DNA of 64,000 bases. Origin: Halobacillus hunanensis. GTDB taxonomy: Bacteria > Bacillota > Bacilli > Bacillales > Halobacillaceae. Positions 33,873-42,252 of this stretch are shown piece after piece (the first letter of the stretch is position 1; the number at the start of each line of letters is the position of its first letter). Both the position numbers and the translations under genes were made by a program. Where the stretch lies: NCBI RefSeq assembly GCF_900166655.1, contig NZ_FVZB01000005.1, positions 687,001-751,000 on the forward strand. The letters are read 5' to 3'. The notes beneath the pieces were generated by a model, which was given only the letters and a program-made list of their open reading frames with translations, was not told the DNA's origin and ran no database searches.

Positions 33873-34331
33873 ATGAGTGCTAAACCTGTAAAGAAGGCCG
33901 TAGGGAAGGCGGCGAAGAAAGCTATCAATAAAGCGCCTTCCGAATGGAAGCAGAAAGCTAAAGATGAGCTTCAAAATAAAGCAACTGACAAAGTGGAAGA
34001 AAAGGTGCAATCAAAAGTAAATCAAGCTTCAGAGAAATTGGCTGAAGTAAAAGAGAACAATGCCCACAATGTTCACGGAAAAGCCGATGATGCGAAAGAA
34101 AAGGTTCAGGATGTTTTACTTTCTGTGCGAGACAAACTTGGAAACGTAAAAGAAGCAGGGGAAGAATTTCAAAAGAAAATTTCCTCAAGTAATAAGAGTG
34201 ACAGAGTAAAAGGTGCTGAGAACCTTAAAAGCGTCTCGGATATAAAAAGTGCAACAAATATCAAAGGACCAGCCGAAGTAAAAAAATCAACGGATTTGAA
34301 ATCTGTAAATGACATTAAAAAAATAGGCTGA
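33873..34331 (+). CDS. gvpQ: Gas vesicle accessory protein GvpQ with hexapeptide repeats
   Basis: 152 residues, very Lys/Ala/Glu-rich and predicted mostly helical or disordered (KKAVGKAAKKAINKAPSEWK at the start). The C-terminal 36 residues are six hexads of the form [DNE]-[ILV]-K-x-x-x (residues 117-152). Ribosome site GGAAGGGGGG. Position between gvpP and gvpB matches GvpQ of B. megaterium. Function unknown beyond accessory. Confidence 0.82.
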   Translation: MSAKPVKKAVGKAAKKAINKAPSEWKQKAKDELQNKATDKVEEKVQSKVNQASEKLAEVKENNAHNVHGKADDAKEKVQDVLLSVRDKLGNVKEAGEEFQKKISSSNKSDRVKGAENLKSVSDIKSATNIKGPAEVKKSTDLKSVNDIKKIG

Positions 34332-34352
34332 TTACTGAAAGGAGAATGTAAA

Positions 34353-34613
34353 GTGGCTGTACAAAAGACTGCTGATAGTTCAAGTTTAGCTGAGGTTATT
34401 GACCGTATTCTGGACAAAGGTATTGTAATCGATGCGTATGCAAGAGTCTCTGTAGTAGGAATTGAAATCTTGACGGTTGAAGCTAGAGTCGTAATTGCCA
34501 GTGTTGATACGTGGTTACGATATGCTGAAGCCGTTGGTCTGCTTCGAGACGATGTGGAGGAAGAAGGACTTCCTGCTCAGCCGAACGAAAGAAATGCACA
34601 GTTTAGTATTTAA
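34353..34613 (+). CDS. gvpB: Gas vesicle shell protein GvpB (second GvpA-type)
   Basis: 86 residues, GTG start behind AAAGGAGAATG. Same core as GvpA ([40 protein letters not shown]) with a different tail ([13 protein letters not shown]). At DNA level the two copies differ at many third codon positions, so the duplication is old and the protein is under strong constraint. Confidence 0.97.
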   Translation: MAVQKTADSSSLAEVIDRILDKGIVIDAYARVSVVGIEILTVEARVVIASVDTWLRYAEAVGLLRDDVEEEGLPAQPNERNAQFSI

Positions 34614-34689
34614 GAAGAAAGTGTAAGAAGGAGCCCATAGTGACAGTGGGCCCCTTCACTTTTTACTATGAATCACGTGGAGGAAGAGT

Positions 34690-34950
34690 ATGGAAATTAA
34701 AGAAATCATGCAGAATGTGAATGAATTTTTTGCTGAACATGTAGCCCCGCCCCATAAAATTACCTCCGTTGAGAAATCAGAGGAAGAGGGATGGAGGGTT
34801 ACGGTAGAAGTAATTGAAGAAAAGGAATATATGAAGAAGTACGCAAAGGACGAAATGCTTGGAACATACGATGTCCTGATCAATCAAGATAAAGAGGTCA
34901 CCTCCTTTAAGCGTGTTGATATCCGTTATCGGAGTAAGATTGAAAGTTGA
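34690..34950 (+). CDS. gvpR: Gas vesicle protein GvpR (GvpO family)
   Basis: 86 residues of the GvpO/GvpR type: VEKSEEEGWRVTVEVIEEK, then LGTYDVLINQDKEVTSFKRVDI. Clear GGAGGAAG site. Placed between gvpB and gvpN exactly as in the B. megaterium cluster. GvpO relatives in haloarchaea affect vesicle gene expression or assembly; the bacterial role is not settled. Confidence 0.9.
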   Translation: MEIKEIMQNVNEFFAEHVAPPHKITSVEKSEEEGWRVTVEVIEEKEYMKKYAKDEMLGTYDVLINQDKEVTSFKRVDIRYRSKIES

Positions 34951-34976
34951 CAGAGGTGACTGGAGGGAAATCCTAA

Positions 34977-35888
34977 ATGACTGTCCTAAAGGAAAACAAG
35001 AATCATGATTCAAAAGCGCTGATACAGGACGATAAGACGAAGGATCTGTTATCCCGCTCGTTAAAATATTTAAAAGCAGGTTATCCCATTCATTTCACTG
35101 GACCTGCTGGAGCCGGAAAAACTTCCCTGGCACTGGCACTCGCTAAGAAACGAAAACGTCCGGTCATGTTAATGCACGGAAACCATGAACTAAACAACAA
35201 GGATTTAATCGGTGACTTTACCGGTTATACGAGTCAAAAGGTTGTCGACCAATACGTACGCTCTGTTTATAAAAAGGATGAACAGGTGACGGAATCGTGG
35301 AGGGACGGCCGGCTGCTGGAGGCGGCTAAGAACGGTTATACCCTGGTGTATGACGAGTTTACTCGCTCCCGTCCAACGACAAATAATATCTTTCTTTCTA
35401 TTTTAGAAGAAGGTGTGATTCCTTTATATGGATCGAAATTAACGGAGCCTTTCGTTCGAGTGCATCCGGATTTTTCGGTTATTTTCACAAGTAACCCGGC
35501 TGAATATGCTGGGGTTTATGAGACACAGGACGCCTTATTGGATCGCTTGATCACGATTTCGGTGAACGATCAGGATCCTGATCGGGAAGCAGATATTGTT
35601 TCTGGAAAAATAGGAATTGAGAAAAGGGAAGCAAAAGCGATTACGACGCTTGTATCGAGCTTACGTCAGCAGTGCACGAAAGCTGACAGTAATGGACCAA
35701 GTCTGAGATCTTCTCTCATGATTGCCAGGCTCGCTTCAAGAGAAGATATCCCGATAGATGGTGAGAACGAGGAGTTCCAGCAATTGTGTATTGATTTATT
35801 AAGTCATACAGTAAGCCGTTGTCTGGAAACGGACCGCCCGTTGGAAGAGGCTGAAAAATTGATTCTGGATCAGTGTAGTTCAGTATAA
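34977..35888 (+). CDS. gvpN: Gas vesicle ATPase GvpN (MoxR-type AAA+)
   Basis: 303 residues. Walker A GPAGAGKTS near residue 40, Walker B LVYDEFTRSRPTTN, sensor-1 VIFTSNPAEYAG and arginine-finger region QDALLDRLITI. Belongs to the MoxR/CbbQ AAA+ group. In gas vesicle formation it promotes growth of the vesicle from bicone to cylinder. Ribosome site GGAGGGAAATCC. Confidence 0.95.
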   Translation: MTVLKENKNHDSKALIQDDKTKDLLSRSLKYLKAGYPIHFTGPAGAGKTSLALALAKKRKRPVMLMHGNHELNNKDLIGDFTGYTSQKVVDQYVRSVYKKDEQVTESWRDGRLLEAAKNGYTLVYDEFTRSRPTTNNIFLSILEEGVIPLYGSKLTEPFVRVHPDFSVIFTSNPAEYAGVYETQDALLDRLITISVNDQDPDREADIVSGKIGIEKREAKAITTLVSSLRQQCTKADSNGPSLRSSLMIARLASREDIPIDGENEEFQQLCIDLLSHTVSRCLETDRPLEEAEKLILDQCSSV

Positions 35889-35915
35889 AGGTCGATGCCA
35901 GAAGGAGAGAGAACA

Positions 35916-36683
35916 ATGGATGAACAAAATGAAACAGGAATTTATATTTTCTGTGGAATTCAAACCAATCATGACGAGAAGTTTGAAGCAATTGAACTAG
36001 AAGGAGAACAACGGGAAACCTTTACCATTCCTTATAAAGATGCCGCCATGGTTGCGGCTGAAGTCCCAATGAAAATTTACCATCCGAACCGTGAGAACTT
36101 GATGATGCATCAAAACGTGATCTCAAATGTGATGGCTCATAATGATACGGTCATCCCGATTAGCTTCGGCAACGTTTTTCAATCAAAAGAAGATGTCGCT
36201 GTGCTGCTCGAGAACTTGTATCCACAATTTGAAAAGCTGTTCCCCGAAATTAAAGGGAAAATTGAACTTGGCCTAAAAGTCATTGGGAAAAAAGAGTGGC
36301 TTGAATCCAGGGTGAATGATAATCCTGAGGTGGAGGAAATGGCCCAGACGGTTCGCGGCAAATCTGAAGCGGCTGGTTATTATGATCGCATTAAGCTCGG
36401 TGGTGCTGCCCAAAAAATATTTGCAAATATGCAGGATGAAGTGAAATCAAGCATTTATACACCACTAGAAGAAAAAGCTGAAGCAGCCAAGTCCAATGAT
36501 CCAATCGGAGAAAAAATGCTTCTCAATGCGTCTTTTTTAGTAGACCGCGATAAAGAAGAAGCCTTTGACGAAAAGGTCAATGAAGCTCATGAAGAATGGA
36601 AGGACAAAGTTGAGTTCAACTACACAGGTCCATGGCCCGCTTACAATTTCATCGACATTCGTTTGACTGTTGAGGAAACGTGA
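35916..36683 (+). CDS. gvpF: Gas vesicle assembly protein GvpF
   Basis: 255 residues of the GvpF/GvpL family, from the ATG at 35916 behind AGAAGGAGAG (an ATG at 35895 precedes it but lacks a site). N-terminal beta domain GIYIFCGIQTNHDEKFEA, followed by the helical part (REEAFDEKVNEAHEEW-like) and the family's C-terminal TGPWPAYNFIDI. Required for nucleation of GvpA assembly in studied systems. Overlaps gvpG by one base (TGATG). Confidence 0.94.
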   Translation: MDEQNETGIYIFCGIQTNHDEKFEAIELEGEQRETFTIPYKDAAMVAAEVPMKIYHPNRENLMMHQNVISNVMAHNDTVIPISFGNVFQSKEDVAVLLENLYPQFEKLFPEIKGKIELGLKVIGKKEWLESRVNDNPEVEEMAQTVRGKSEAAGYYDRIKLGGAAQKIFANMQDEVKSSIYTPLEEKAEAAKSNDPIGEKMLLNASFLVDRDKEEAFDEKVNEAHEEWKDKVEFNYTGPWPAYNFIDIRLTVEET

Positions 36684-36943
36684 TGCTTCACAAATTGGTG
36701 ACCGGGCCAATGAATGTAGTTAAGAAAGTCGGTGAAAAGGTAAAAGAAGAAGCTGACAAGGAACTCTATGACCTTCCAACCATTCAACAGAAGCTGGTTC
36801 AACTGCAAATGATGTATGAATTAGAGGAAATCCCCGAAGAAGCTTATAAAGAGAAAGAAGCGGAACTTCTACAAAGGTATGAGGTGGCGAAACGTAAAGA
36901 AATGGAACAATGGGAAGAGTTGACGAAGCAAAAGGAAGAGTGA
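36683..36943 (+). CDS. gvpG: Gas vesicle protein GvpG
   Basis: 86 residues from the ATG that overlaps the gvpF stop. Typical GvpG: GPMNVVKKVGEKVKEEADKEL, a QKLVQLQMMYELEEIPEEAY helix and a charged coiled-coil end (EQWEELTKQKEE). Translationally coupled to gvpF; lies 7 bp before gvpL. A small helical assembly partner of the GvpF/L proteins. Confidence 0.92.
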   Translation: MLHKLVTGPMNVVKKVGEKVKEEADKELYDLPTIQQKLVQLQMMYELEEIPEEAYKEKEAELLQRYEVAKRKEMEQWEELTKQKEE

Positions 36944-36950
36944 ATGTAAA

Positions 36951-37757
36951 ATGGATAAGAAGATCTATTTATACGGTTTAATACCAGCAGCAGAAGCAGA
37001 CCAACAACCGCTTCCATCGGTTGAAGGTTTTGACGGGGAAGGGAAACTATACACCTTTCCTATAGATGATATTACCGCGGTCGTTTGTGACCTTGATCCA
37101 AACGAATATGCCGAAGAATCAATTGAACAAAAGATCAATAATGATTTGGAATGGCTGCAGAAGAAAGCATTTCATCATCATGAAGCCTTAACATTACTTT
37201 ATAACAACTATACCGTTATACCCTTGAAATTCTGTACGATTTACAACAGTGAAGAGAGCTTGCAGCAATCCATTAAGTCTAACGGGGATAAGGTTGAAAA
37301 TTCATTTCAATTGCTCAAAGGCAACGAAGAATGGAATTTGAAAATTTACTGTGATGAAGATCAGTTAAAGCAGCAAGTAAGTCAGAACAATACTACTATT
37401 GAAGAAAAACGTAAAGAAATCAAAGAATTACCTCCAGGACGTCAATTTTTTGAGAGGAAGAAGATTGATCATCTCATTGAAAAAGAGCTCGATAAGGAAA
37501 AGGACCGGTTATGTGATCACATTCATGAACAGTTAAAAACCTATGCTGTGCAAGCAGATGTGAAAAAAAACTGGGGGAAGGACGTCACAGGTCTAAAGGA
37601 GAATATGAGCTGGAATAGTGTGTACCTGCTTCCTGTAGCAAAAGTAGAAGCCTTTCTAGCAAAGGTTGAATCCGAGGAGAAAGGATTAGATGGTTCGGGC
37701 TTGCGGCTAGAGGCTTCAGGACCATGGCCAGCTTACCATTTTTCCAGTTTTTCTTGA
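36951..37757 (+). CDS. gvpL: Gas vesicle assembly protein GvpL (GvpF/L family)
   Basis: 268 residues. Shares the GvpF fold: KIYLYGLIPAAEADQQ at the start, HHEALTLLYNNYTVIPLKFCTIY in the middle, a charged helix with KDRLCDHIHEQL and the C-terminal SGPWPAYHFSSFS. Paralogue of GvpF two genes upstream. Interacts with several accessory Gvps in haloarchaeal work and probably organises the assembly complex. Confidence 0.94.
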   Translation: MDKKIYLYGLIPAAEADQQPLPSVEGFDGEGKLYTFPIDDITAVVCDLDPNEYAEESIEQKINNDLEWLQKKAFHHHEALTLLYNNYTVIPLKFCTIYNSEESLQQSIKSNGDKVENSFQLLKGNEEWNLKIYCDEDQLKQQVSQNNTTIEEKRKEIKELPPGRQFFERKKIDHLIEKELDKEKDRLCDHIHEQLKTYAVQADVKKNWGKDVTGLKENMSWNSVYLLPVAKVEAFLAKVESEEKGLDGSGLRLEASGPWPAYHFSSFS

Positions 37758-37775
37758 AATGAGGGGAATGGTTAG

Positions 37776-38054
37776 ATGTCATCATTAAGAGAAACCGTCG
37801 AAAATAAAGAAGTAGGACTCATAGATATATTAGATGTCATTCTTGATAAAGGGGTAGCAATCAAAGGTGATCTGATTATTTCAATCGCCGGGGTTGACCT
37901 TGTGTATTTAGACTTACGTGTTTTAATTGCTTCAGTCGAAACGCTCGTTCAATCTTACGAAAATGATCAAAGTGGTGTAACATCAGACAACTTTGATGAG
38001 CAGAGGAGGGAATTAGTCGATGCAACCGGCCAGCCAAACAAATGGACGGATTAA
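37776..38054 (+). CDS. gvpS: Minor gas vesicle shell-type protein GvpS
   Basis: 92 residues, divergent GvpA homologue: IDILDVILDKGVAIKGDLIISIAGVDLVYLDLRVLIASVETL. GAGGGGAATGG site. Its 3' end overlaps gvpK by 35 bp. The GvpS/J/M-type proteins are minor wall or cap components rather than the bulk shell. Confidence 0.9.
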   Translation: MSSLRETVENKEVGLIDILDVILDKGVAIKGDLIISIAGVDLVYLDLRVLIASVETLVQSYENDQSGVTSDNFDEQRRELVDATGQPNKWTD

Positions 38055-38304
38055 TCTTGATCCGGATCGTGCAGAAGATGGTCTTGCTCAGCTAGTCATG
38101 ACGGTGATTGAGCTATTAAGGCAAATCGTTGAACGACACGCAATGAGACGTGTGGAAGGCGGAACGTTAACAGAAGAACAGGTAGAAGACCTCGGTGTCG
38201 CCTTAATGAATTTAGAGGAAAAAATGGAAGAGTTGAAAGAGGTATTTGGCCTTGAAGCTGAAGATTTAAATATAGATCTTGGTCCATTAGGAAACCTGCT
38301 GTAG
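38020..38304 (+). CDS. gvpK: Gas vesicle protein GvpK
   Basis: 94 residues, a GvpK-family protein: INLDPDRAEDGLAQLVMTVIELLRQIVERHAMRR, then TLTEEQVEDLGVALMNLEEKM. Its own ribosome site (GAGGAGGGAATT) and ATG lie inside the end of gvpS in another frame, a real overlap. Required accessory factor in most gas vesicle systems; mechanism unknown. Confidence 0.93.
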   Translation: MQPASQTNGRINLDPDRAEDGLAQLVMTVIELLRQIVERHAMRRVEGGTLTEEQVEDLGVALMNLEEKMEELKEVFGLEAEDLNIDLGPLGNLL

Positions 38305-38349
38305 CAAGACTTCGAAGAGGTATCAAAATAGGGAGGAGGCACTTAAGTT

Positions 38350-38676
38350 ATGGCAGTTGAACAACCGATGCAATCCAGCACGATCGTCGATGTTTTGGAA
38401 AAAGTATTAGATAAAGGTGTCGTGATTGCAGGTGATATACGCGTTGGAATTGCAGATGTAGAGCTTTTGACAATTAAAATCCGCCTGATCGTTGCCTCGG
38501 TTGATAAGGCCAAGGAAATAGGCATGGATTGGTGGGAAACAGATCCTTACTTGAGCTCAAAGGCTACGGAAAATAACCAGGCACTAGAAGAGGAAAACAA
38601 AAAACTAAAAGAACGACTTGATGCTCTGGAAAGCCAAATGAGTAATAACCGCTGGAATACAGCTGATCAAGAATAA
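38350..38676 (+). CDS. gvpJ: Minor gas vesicle shell-type protein GvpJ
   Basis: 108 residues with a GvpA-like core (STIVDVLEKVLDKGVVIAGDIRVGIADVELLTIKIRLIVASVDKA) followed by a helical tail with EENKKLKERLDALESQM, a coiled coil not present in GvpA. GGGAGGAGG site. Probably a cap or tip component or nucleator. Confidence 0.92.
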   Translation: MAVEQPMQSSTIVDVLEKVLDKGVVIAGDIRVGIADVELLTIKIRLIVASVDKAKEIGMDWWETDPYLSSKATENNQALEEENKKLKERLDALESQMSNNRWNTADQE

Positions 38677-38693
38677 TATAGGAGGGATCGATC

Positions 38694-39533
38694 ATGGCTG
38701 AAAAAACAAAAGAAACCAATAATTCAAACAGCACAAATAAAGGCGGCCCAATTAGACGCGCCGCAACGGGTGGAATTGTCGGCGCAACTGTCGGATATTT
38801 ATCAACACCTAAAAACAGAAGTAAACTCAAAGCTAAAGTTAGCAAAGAAGTCTTGAAGGGGCAGGGTTCGAAGCTTGGAAATATGGCCAAAGACACGTTT
38901 ACGAGTGTGAAAGATTCAGGAATGGAAAAATCAACCCAAGCCTTTCAAAACATGAAATCCTCCACGTCGAACTTGCTGAAGAAAAACCGTGATCCTGAAG
39001 GTTCTGAGGATGAGGAAGAAGAGGAACTGGACACCATGGAAGATGAGGATACTGAACTTGAAATGAGTGAAACAGGGAAAGAAGATCATGAAGATGAAGG
39101 AGAAGAAGGGGATTATGAGCAGCTAAAAGAAGAAAATGAAATGCTTCAGGAACGGCTGCACAGTTTAGAAGAGAAAATGGACAAGTTCCTTGAAATGAGC
39201 AATACCGTTGCTGCTACCTCTGAGGAAGACGAGGAGAAGCAAGAAGAGGATTACGAGGATCAAAGTCAAAGTGAGGAGGAAGAAGACGAGGGAGCAGAAG
39301 AGCAGGAAGAAGAAGTCTCTGAACAAAAAAAGCGTTCATCAAGCAAAAGTAAGAAAAATGAAAAGGATAAGGAAATAGAAGAAGGAAAGGACTCCAAAGC
39401 TAAAAACAATAAGAAGAATAGTGCGAAAAAGTCCGGTGGTACTAAAAAAACAAAAGTAAAGCAAAAAAATAAAGATTCAGATGATGCAGTGGAAGAGACA
39501 GCATTAGCAAGTAATGATGACACTTCTGCATAG
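38694..39533 (+). CDS. gvpT: Gas vesicle accessory protein GvpT (YtxH-like head, acidic/lysine tail)
   Basis: 279 residues. N-terminal RRAATGGIVGATVGYLSTPKNRSKLK glycine segment like YtxH/GvpP, then an extremely acidic stretch (EDEEEEELDTMEDEDTELE), a coiled coil (YEQLKEENEMLQERLHSLEEKMD), another Glu-rich run and a Lys/Ser/Asn-rich tail. Mostly disordered. Position matches GvpT. Its architecture parallels GvpP, suggesting a common origin; function unknown. Confidence 0.83.
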   Translation: MAEKTKETNNSNSTNKGGPIRRAATGGIVGATVGYLSTPKNRSKLKAKVSKEVLKGQGSKLGNMAKDTFTSVKDSGMEKSTQAFQNMKSSTSNLLKKNRDPEGSEDEEEEELDTMEDEDTELEMSETGKEDHEDEGEEGDYEQLKEENEMLQERLHSLEEKMDKFLEMSNTVAATSEEDEEKQEEDYEDQSQSEEEEDEGAEEQEEEVSEQKKRSSSKSKKNEKDKEIEEGKDSKAKNNKKNSAKKSGGTKKTKVKQKNKDSDDAVEETALASNDDTSA

Positions 39534-39561
39534 GCAATCAAGAAATAAAGGAGAGATGACA

Positions 39562-39963
39562 ATGAGTGAAGATACGAAAGATAATATACTGGAATTCTTT
39601 GTAAAGGCTTCAAATAAGCATGGATTTGAACTGGATATTTCCTTACTTGTTAACGGTGCGATTGTTTCCGGGACGATGGTTTCTGCTAAAGAGTATTTCG
39701 AAAATTTAAGTGAATCATTCGAGGACGGCAGCGACCTTTCGCAGGAATTGAGTAATCAGCTTGCTCAAGCAGGTGAATCTGCCGAATCCAATAACGATGG
39801 AGAAGCTCATTTTATTCATTTGAAAAATACACGCGTTTACTGTGGGGACAGCAAACCGACACCTTCAAAAGGAAAAATTCTTTGGAGAGGGAAATTAAGT
39901 GAAGTAGACAGTTTCTTTCTAGGTAAAATCTCTGAACCTAAGAGTACTAACAAAAAATCATGA
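39562..39963 (+). CDS. gvpU: Gas vesicle protein GvpU
   Basis: 133 residues from the ATG at 39562, behind AAAGGAGAGATGACA; an earlier ATG (39556) is too close. Landmarks: ILEFFVKASNKHGFELDISLLVNGAIVSGTMVS and EAHFIHLKNTRVYCGDSKP, an OB-like beta domain. Last gene of the cluster, as in B. megaterium, where GvpU affects vesicle clustering. The transcript ends before the terminator at 40171. Confidence 0.88.
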   Translation: MSEDTKDNILEFFVKASNKHGFELDISLLVNGAIVSGTMVSAKEYFENLSESFEDGSDLSQELSNQLAQAGESAESNNDGEAHFIHLKNTRVYCGDSKPTPSKGKILWRGKLSEVDSFFLGKISEPKSTNKKS

Positions 39964-40069
39964 CCTTTTTTGAAGCACGTAGTTTGTTTGACTCTCTATA
40001 AAAACGTACCGAATCCATTTTAGTGCGTTTCTTTGGATTATGTATTATTATAGGCGAATGTATTGGAAG

Positions 40070-40168
40070 CTTTGACCCTGGGGACACGAATTCGGCCTTA
40101 GCGTCCGGGAATTCGACCCCAGCGCCTAGAGGTTCGTCCCTAACGCTCAAGGATTCTACCTTAGCGCC
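40070..40168 (+). repeat. Degenerate intergenic array with 21-bp period, about five units
   Basis: ATTC/GTTC cores at 40090, 40111, 40132 and 40153 are exactly 21 bp apart; a weaker first unit starts near 40070. Unit form RTTCKRCCYTAGCG, e.g. AATTCGACCCCAGCG and GGATTCTACCTTAGCG. It shares the RTTCKRCCYTA core with the array at 27271. Lies between the convergent gvpU and oligopeptide-binding protein genes. Confidence 0.8.
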
Positions 40169-40170
40169 AA

Positions 40171-40210
40171 AAACCCGAACAAGGAGAGGAGAATCTCCTG
40201 TTCGGGTTTA
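40171..40210. terminator. Bidirectional terminator between gvpU and the oligopeptide-binding protein
   Basis: AAACCCGAAC/GTTCGGGTTT (10 bp) continues into an inner AGGAG/CTCCT stem. A and T runs flank it on both sides. Confidence 0.88.
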
Positions 40211-40233
40211 ACGCTCACAACGTCAAACAGCGA

Positions 40234-41892
40234 TTATTTTCCTTTAATAAATGAGTATTTATAAATATAACCAGATCCCATCGGGTTACGATAAGTCCCT
40301 TTAACGTAAGGCTTCTGCAGTTTAGCAGTACCTGTTTGATAGATTGGCGCGATCACGGCATCCTCTTTAATTAATAACTTTTCAGCTTTTAAGAAAGCTT
40401 CGAAACGTTCCACAGGCTTTTGAGCTAATTCATTATTGGCTCGTTCAATGAGCTGATCATATTCCTCACTTGCATAACCCGTTTTGTTATTGGCGCCATC
40501 CGTCACCCACAGGTTCATAAATGTATTGGCATCAAGGTAGTCAGGCAGCCATACGTAGTTTTGCAGTTCATATTCCATCTCCGAATTGCGTCGTAAGCGC
40601 TCTTTGAATGGAACAGTTTGAACATTAATGGTTAATCCCTCAAGCTGTTCAAGCTGATCTTTGAAATAGGCCGTCATTTTTTTGGCTACTCCCATATCAT
40701 CGCCAAGAAGGTTTAATTCCACTTCCTCAACGCCCAGCTCTTCTTTTGCCTTTTGCCAAAATTCCTTAGCCTTTTCCGGATTATACGGCGCGAGGTTTCC
40801 ATTAATCTCTCGGAAGTCTTTGCCGGACTCTGGGTGTGACACGAATTCCGCAGGCATAGTTCCGCCTATCGGTGTAGCCCCGTTATTTAAAATAACGTTG
40901 GCGACATTTTCTTTGTTAATGATACGCTGAATAGCTTTTCTGGCATTTTTGTTACTCAGTATTTCATTTTCCTGATTCATTTTGATGTATAACAGACTAG
41001 GCTTTCTGATCGTAGAAAATTCCGGGGATGTACTGTACTTATCTACAAATTCAGCTGTTAACCCAGTTCGGTCTAAAGCACCTGATTCATACAAGTTAAC
41101 AGAAGTAGACACCTCTTTTACAACTTTTACATTGATTTTATCGAGCTTGACATTCTCTTTATCCCAGTAATCTTCATTCTTCTCAAGTACCCAGCCTTCG
41201 CCGGGGCTCCATTTAGTCATCTTAAATGGACCATTAGCGAGAAGGGCATCTGATGACAGAGCAAAATCCTCTCCGTGTTTCTCGACAAATTCTTGCTTCA
41301 ATGGCAGAAAGGTTGTAAAAGTCGTCAGTTCTTTAAAGTAAGGAATAGGTTTCTCCAGTTGTACTTCTAAGGTTGTGTCATCTATGGCTTTTACCCCAAG
41401 TTTCTCAACTGGCATTTCTCCTGTAGAGACAGCTTCTGCATTTTTTACAACTCCGTTAAACATGTAAGGTCCGTACTCGGAACCGACTTCCGGGTCTACG
41501 GCACGACGCCAGGAATAAACAAAGTCATGAGCCGTCACAGGGTCACCATTCGTCCATTTAGCGTCTCGCAGTTTAAATGTCCATGTTTTTCCATCTTCAC
41601 TTACCTTATGGCTTTTCGCAATCCCTGGTTCAATTTCAGCATTCTTACCAAATCGATATAAGCCATCCGTTGTTGCAGCAAGCCATTGGAAGGCAACAAC
41701 ATCAGTAGCCATGGATGGATCCATGGTAGGTATTTCACTTGATTCAGAGATGTTCAGAACCTGTTTATTATCGGACTGTTCACTTCCCTCGGGACTTGTT
41801 TCAGAGCTCGAAGACGATGATTCGCCTGAACAAGCTGCCAGAAATGTAATCAACATCAGCAGACTAAATAACAACAACCTAGACATTTTCAC
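40234..41892 (-). CDS. Oligopeptide-binding lipoprotein (OppA/DppE family), orphan
   Basis: 552 residues. Lipobox LAAC (Cys about 21) after a hydrophobic signal, then a Ser/Glu-rich linker. The mature part is a family 5 extracellular solute-binding protein: IPTMDPSMATDVVAFQWL, DPVTAHDFVYSWRRAVDP and ALLANGPFKMTKWSPGEGWVLEKN. It delivers oligopeptides to an Opp-type permease that is not encoded nearby, so it must use components from elsewhere. GTG at 41892 or ATG at 41886 start; the ribosome site is weak (GAGAAG). Confidence 0.9.
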   Translation of the reverse strand: MKMSRLLLFSLLMLITFLAACSGESSSSSSETSPEGSEQSDNKQVLNISESSEIPTMDPSMATDVVAFQWLAATTDGLYRFGKNAEIEPGIAKSHKVSEDGKTWTFKLRDAKWTNGDPVTAHDFVYSWRRAVDPEVGSEYGPYMFNGVVKNAEAVSTGEMPVEKLGVKAIDDTTLEVQLEKPIPYFKELTTFTTFLPLKQEFVEKHGEDFALSSDALLANGPFKMTKWSPGEGWVLEKNEDYWDKENVKLDKINVKVVKEVSTSVNLYESGALDRTGLTAEFVDKYSTSPEFSTIRKPSLLYIKMNQENEILSNKNARKAIQRIINKENVANVILNNGATPIGGTMPAEFVSHPESGKDFREINGNLAPYNPEKAKEFWQKAKEELGVEEVELNLLGDDMGVAKKMTAYFKDQLEQLEGLTINVQTVPFKERLRRNSEMEYELQNYVWLPDYLDANTFMNLWVTDGANNKTGYASEEYDQLIERANNELAQKPVERFEAFLKAEKLLIKEDAVIAPIYQTGTAKLQKPYVKGTYRNPMGSGYIYKYSFIKGK

Positions 41893-42252
41893 TTCTCAAC
41901 CAACCCCCAATTTATGTAATTCATAAAGACAAGTTTTATGGTAGCAGATTTATCTGTAAATTCAAAATTCTAGGAATCTGCAGGGGATTAAAGCTTTAAA
42001 GTCTGTGTGAATTACAATAAGAGGTGCGTTAGGGCAGGTGCATCAAGCGTTTATTAGAGGCCGACAAGATACAAACAGGTGTGAAGTGGTAATAATTACA
42101 ACAATAATTTAATAGGTCATTTGTACTCTTTTTGGGATGGTTAGGGAGTTAACCAATGTTGTATGCCTGTGAAAGAAAGGTGATGGGATATAAATACCTA
42201 TAATCATTGCAAGGTATTTATATCCATTTTTATTGTGAGGGAATTTTATGAC
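41893..42252. other. Gene-free gap with an isolated perfect hairpin
   Basis: No gene is visible. On the plus strand GGATATAAATACCT (42186-42199) and AGGTATTTATATCC (42212-42225) form a 14-bp perfect stem followed by ATTTTTA, terminator-like, although no plus-strand gene precedes it. This could end a small RNA from within the gap. Confidence 0.5.
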
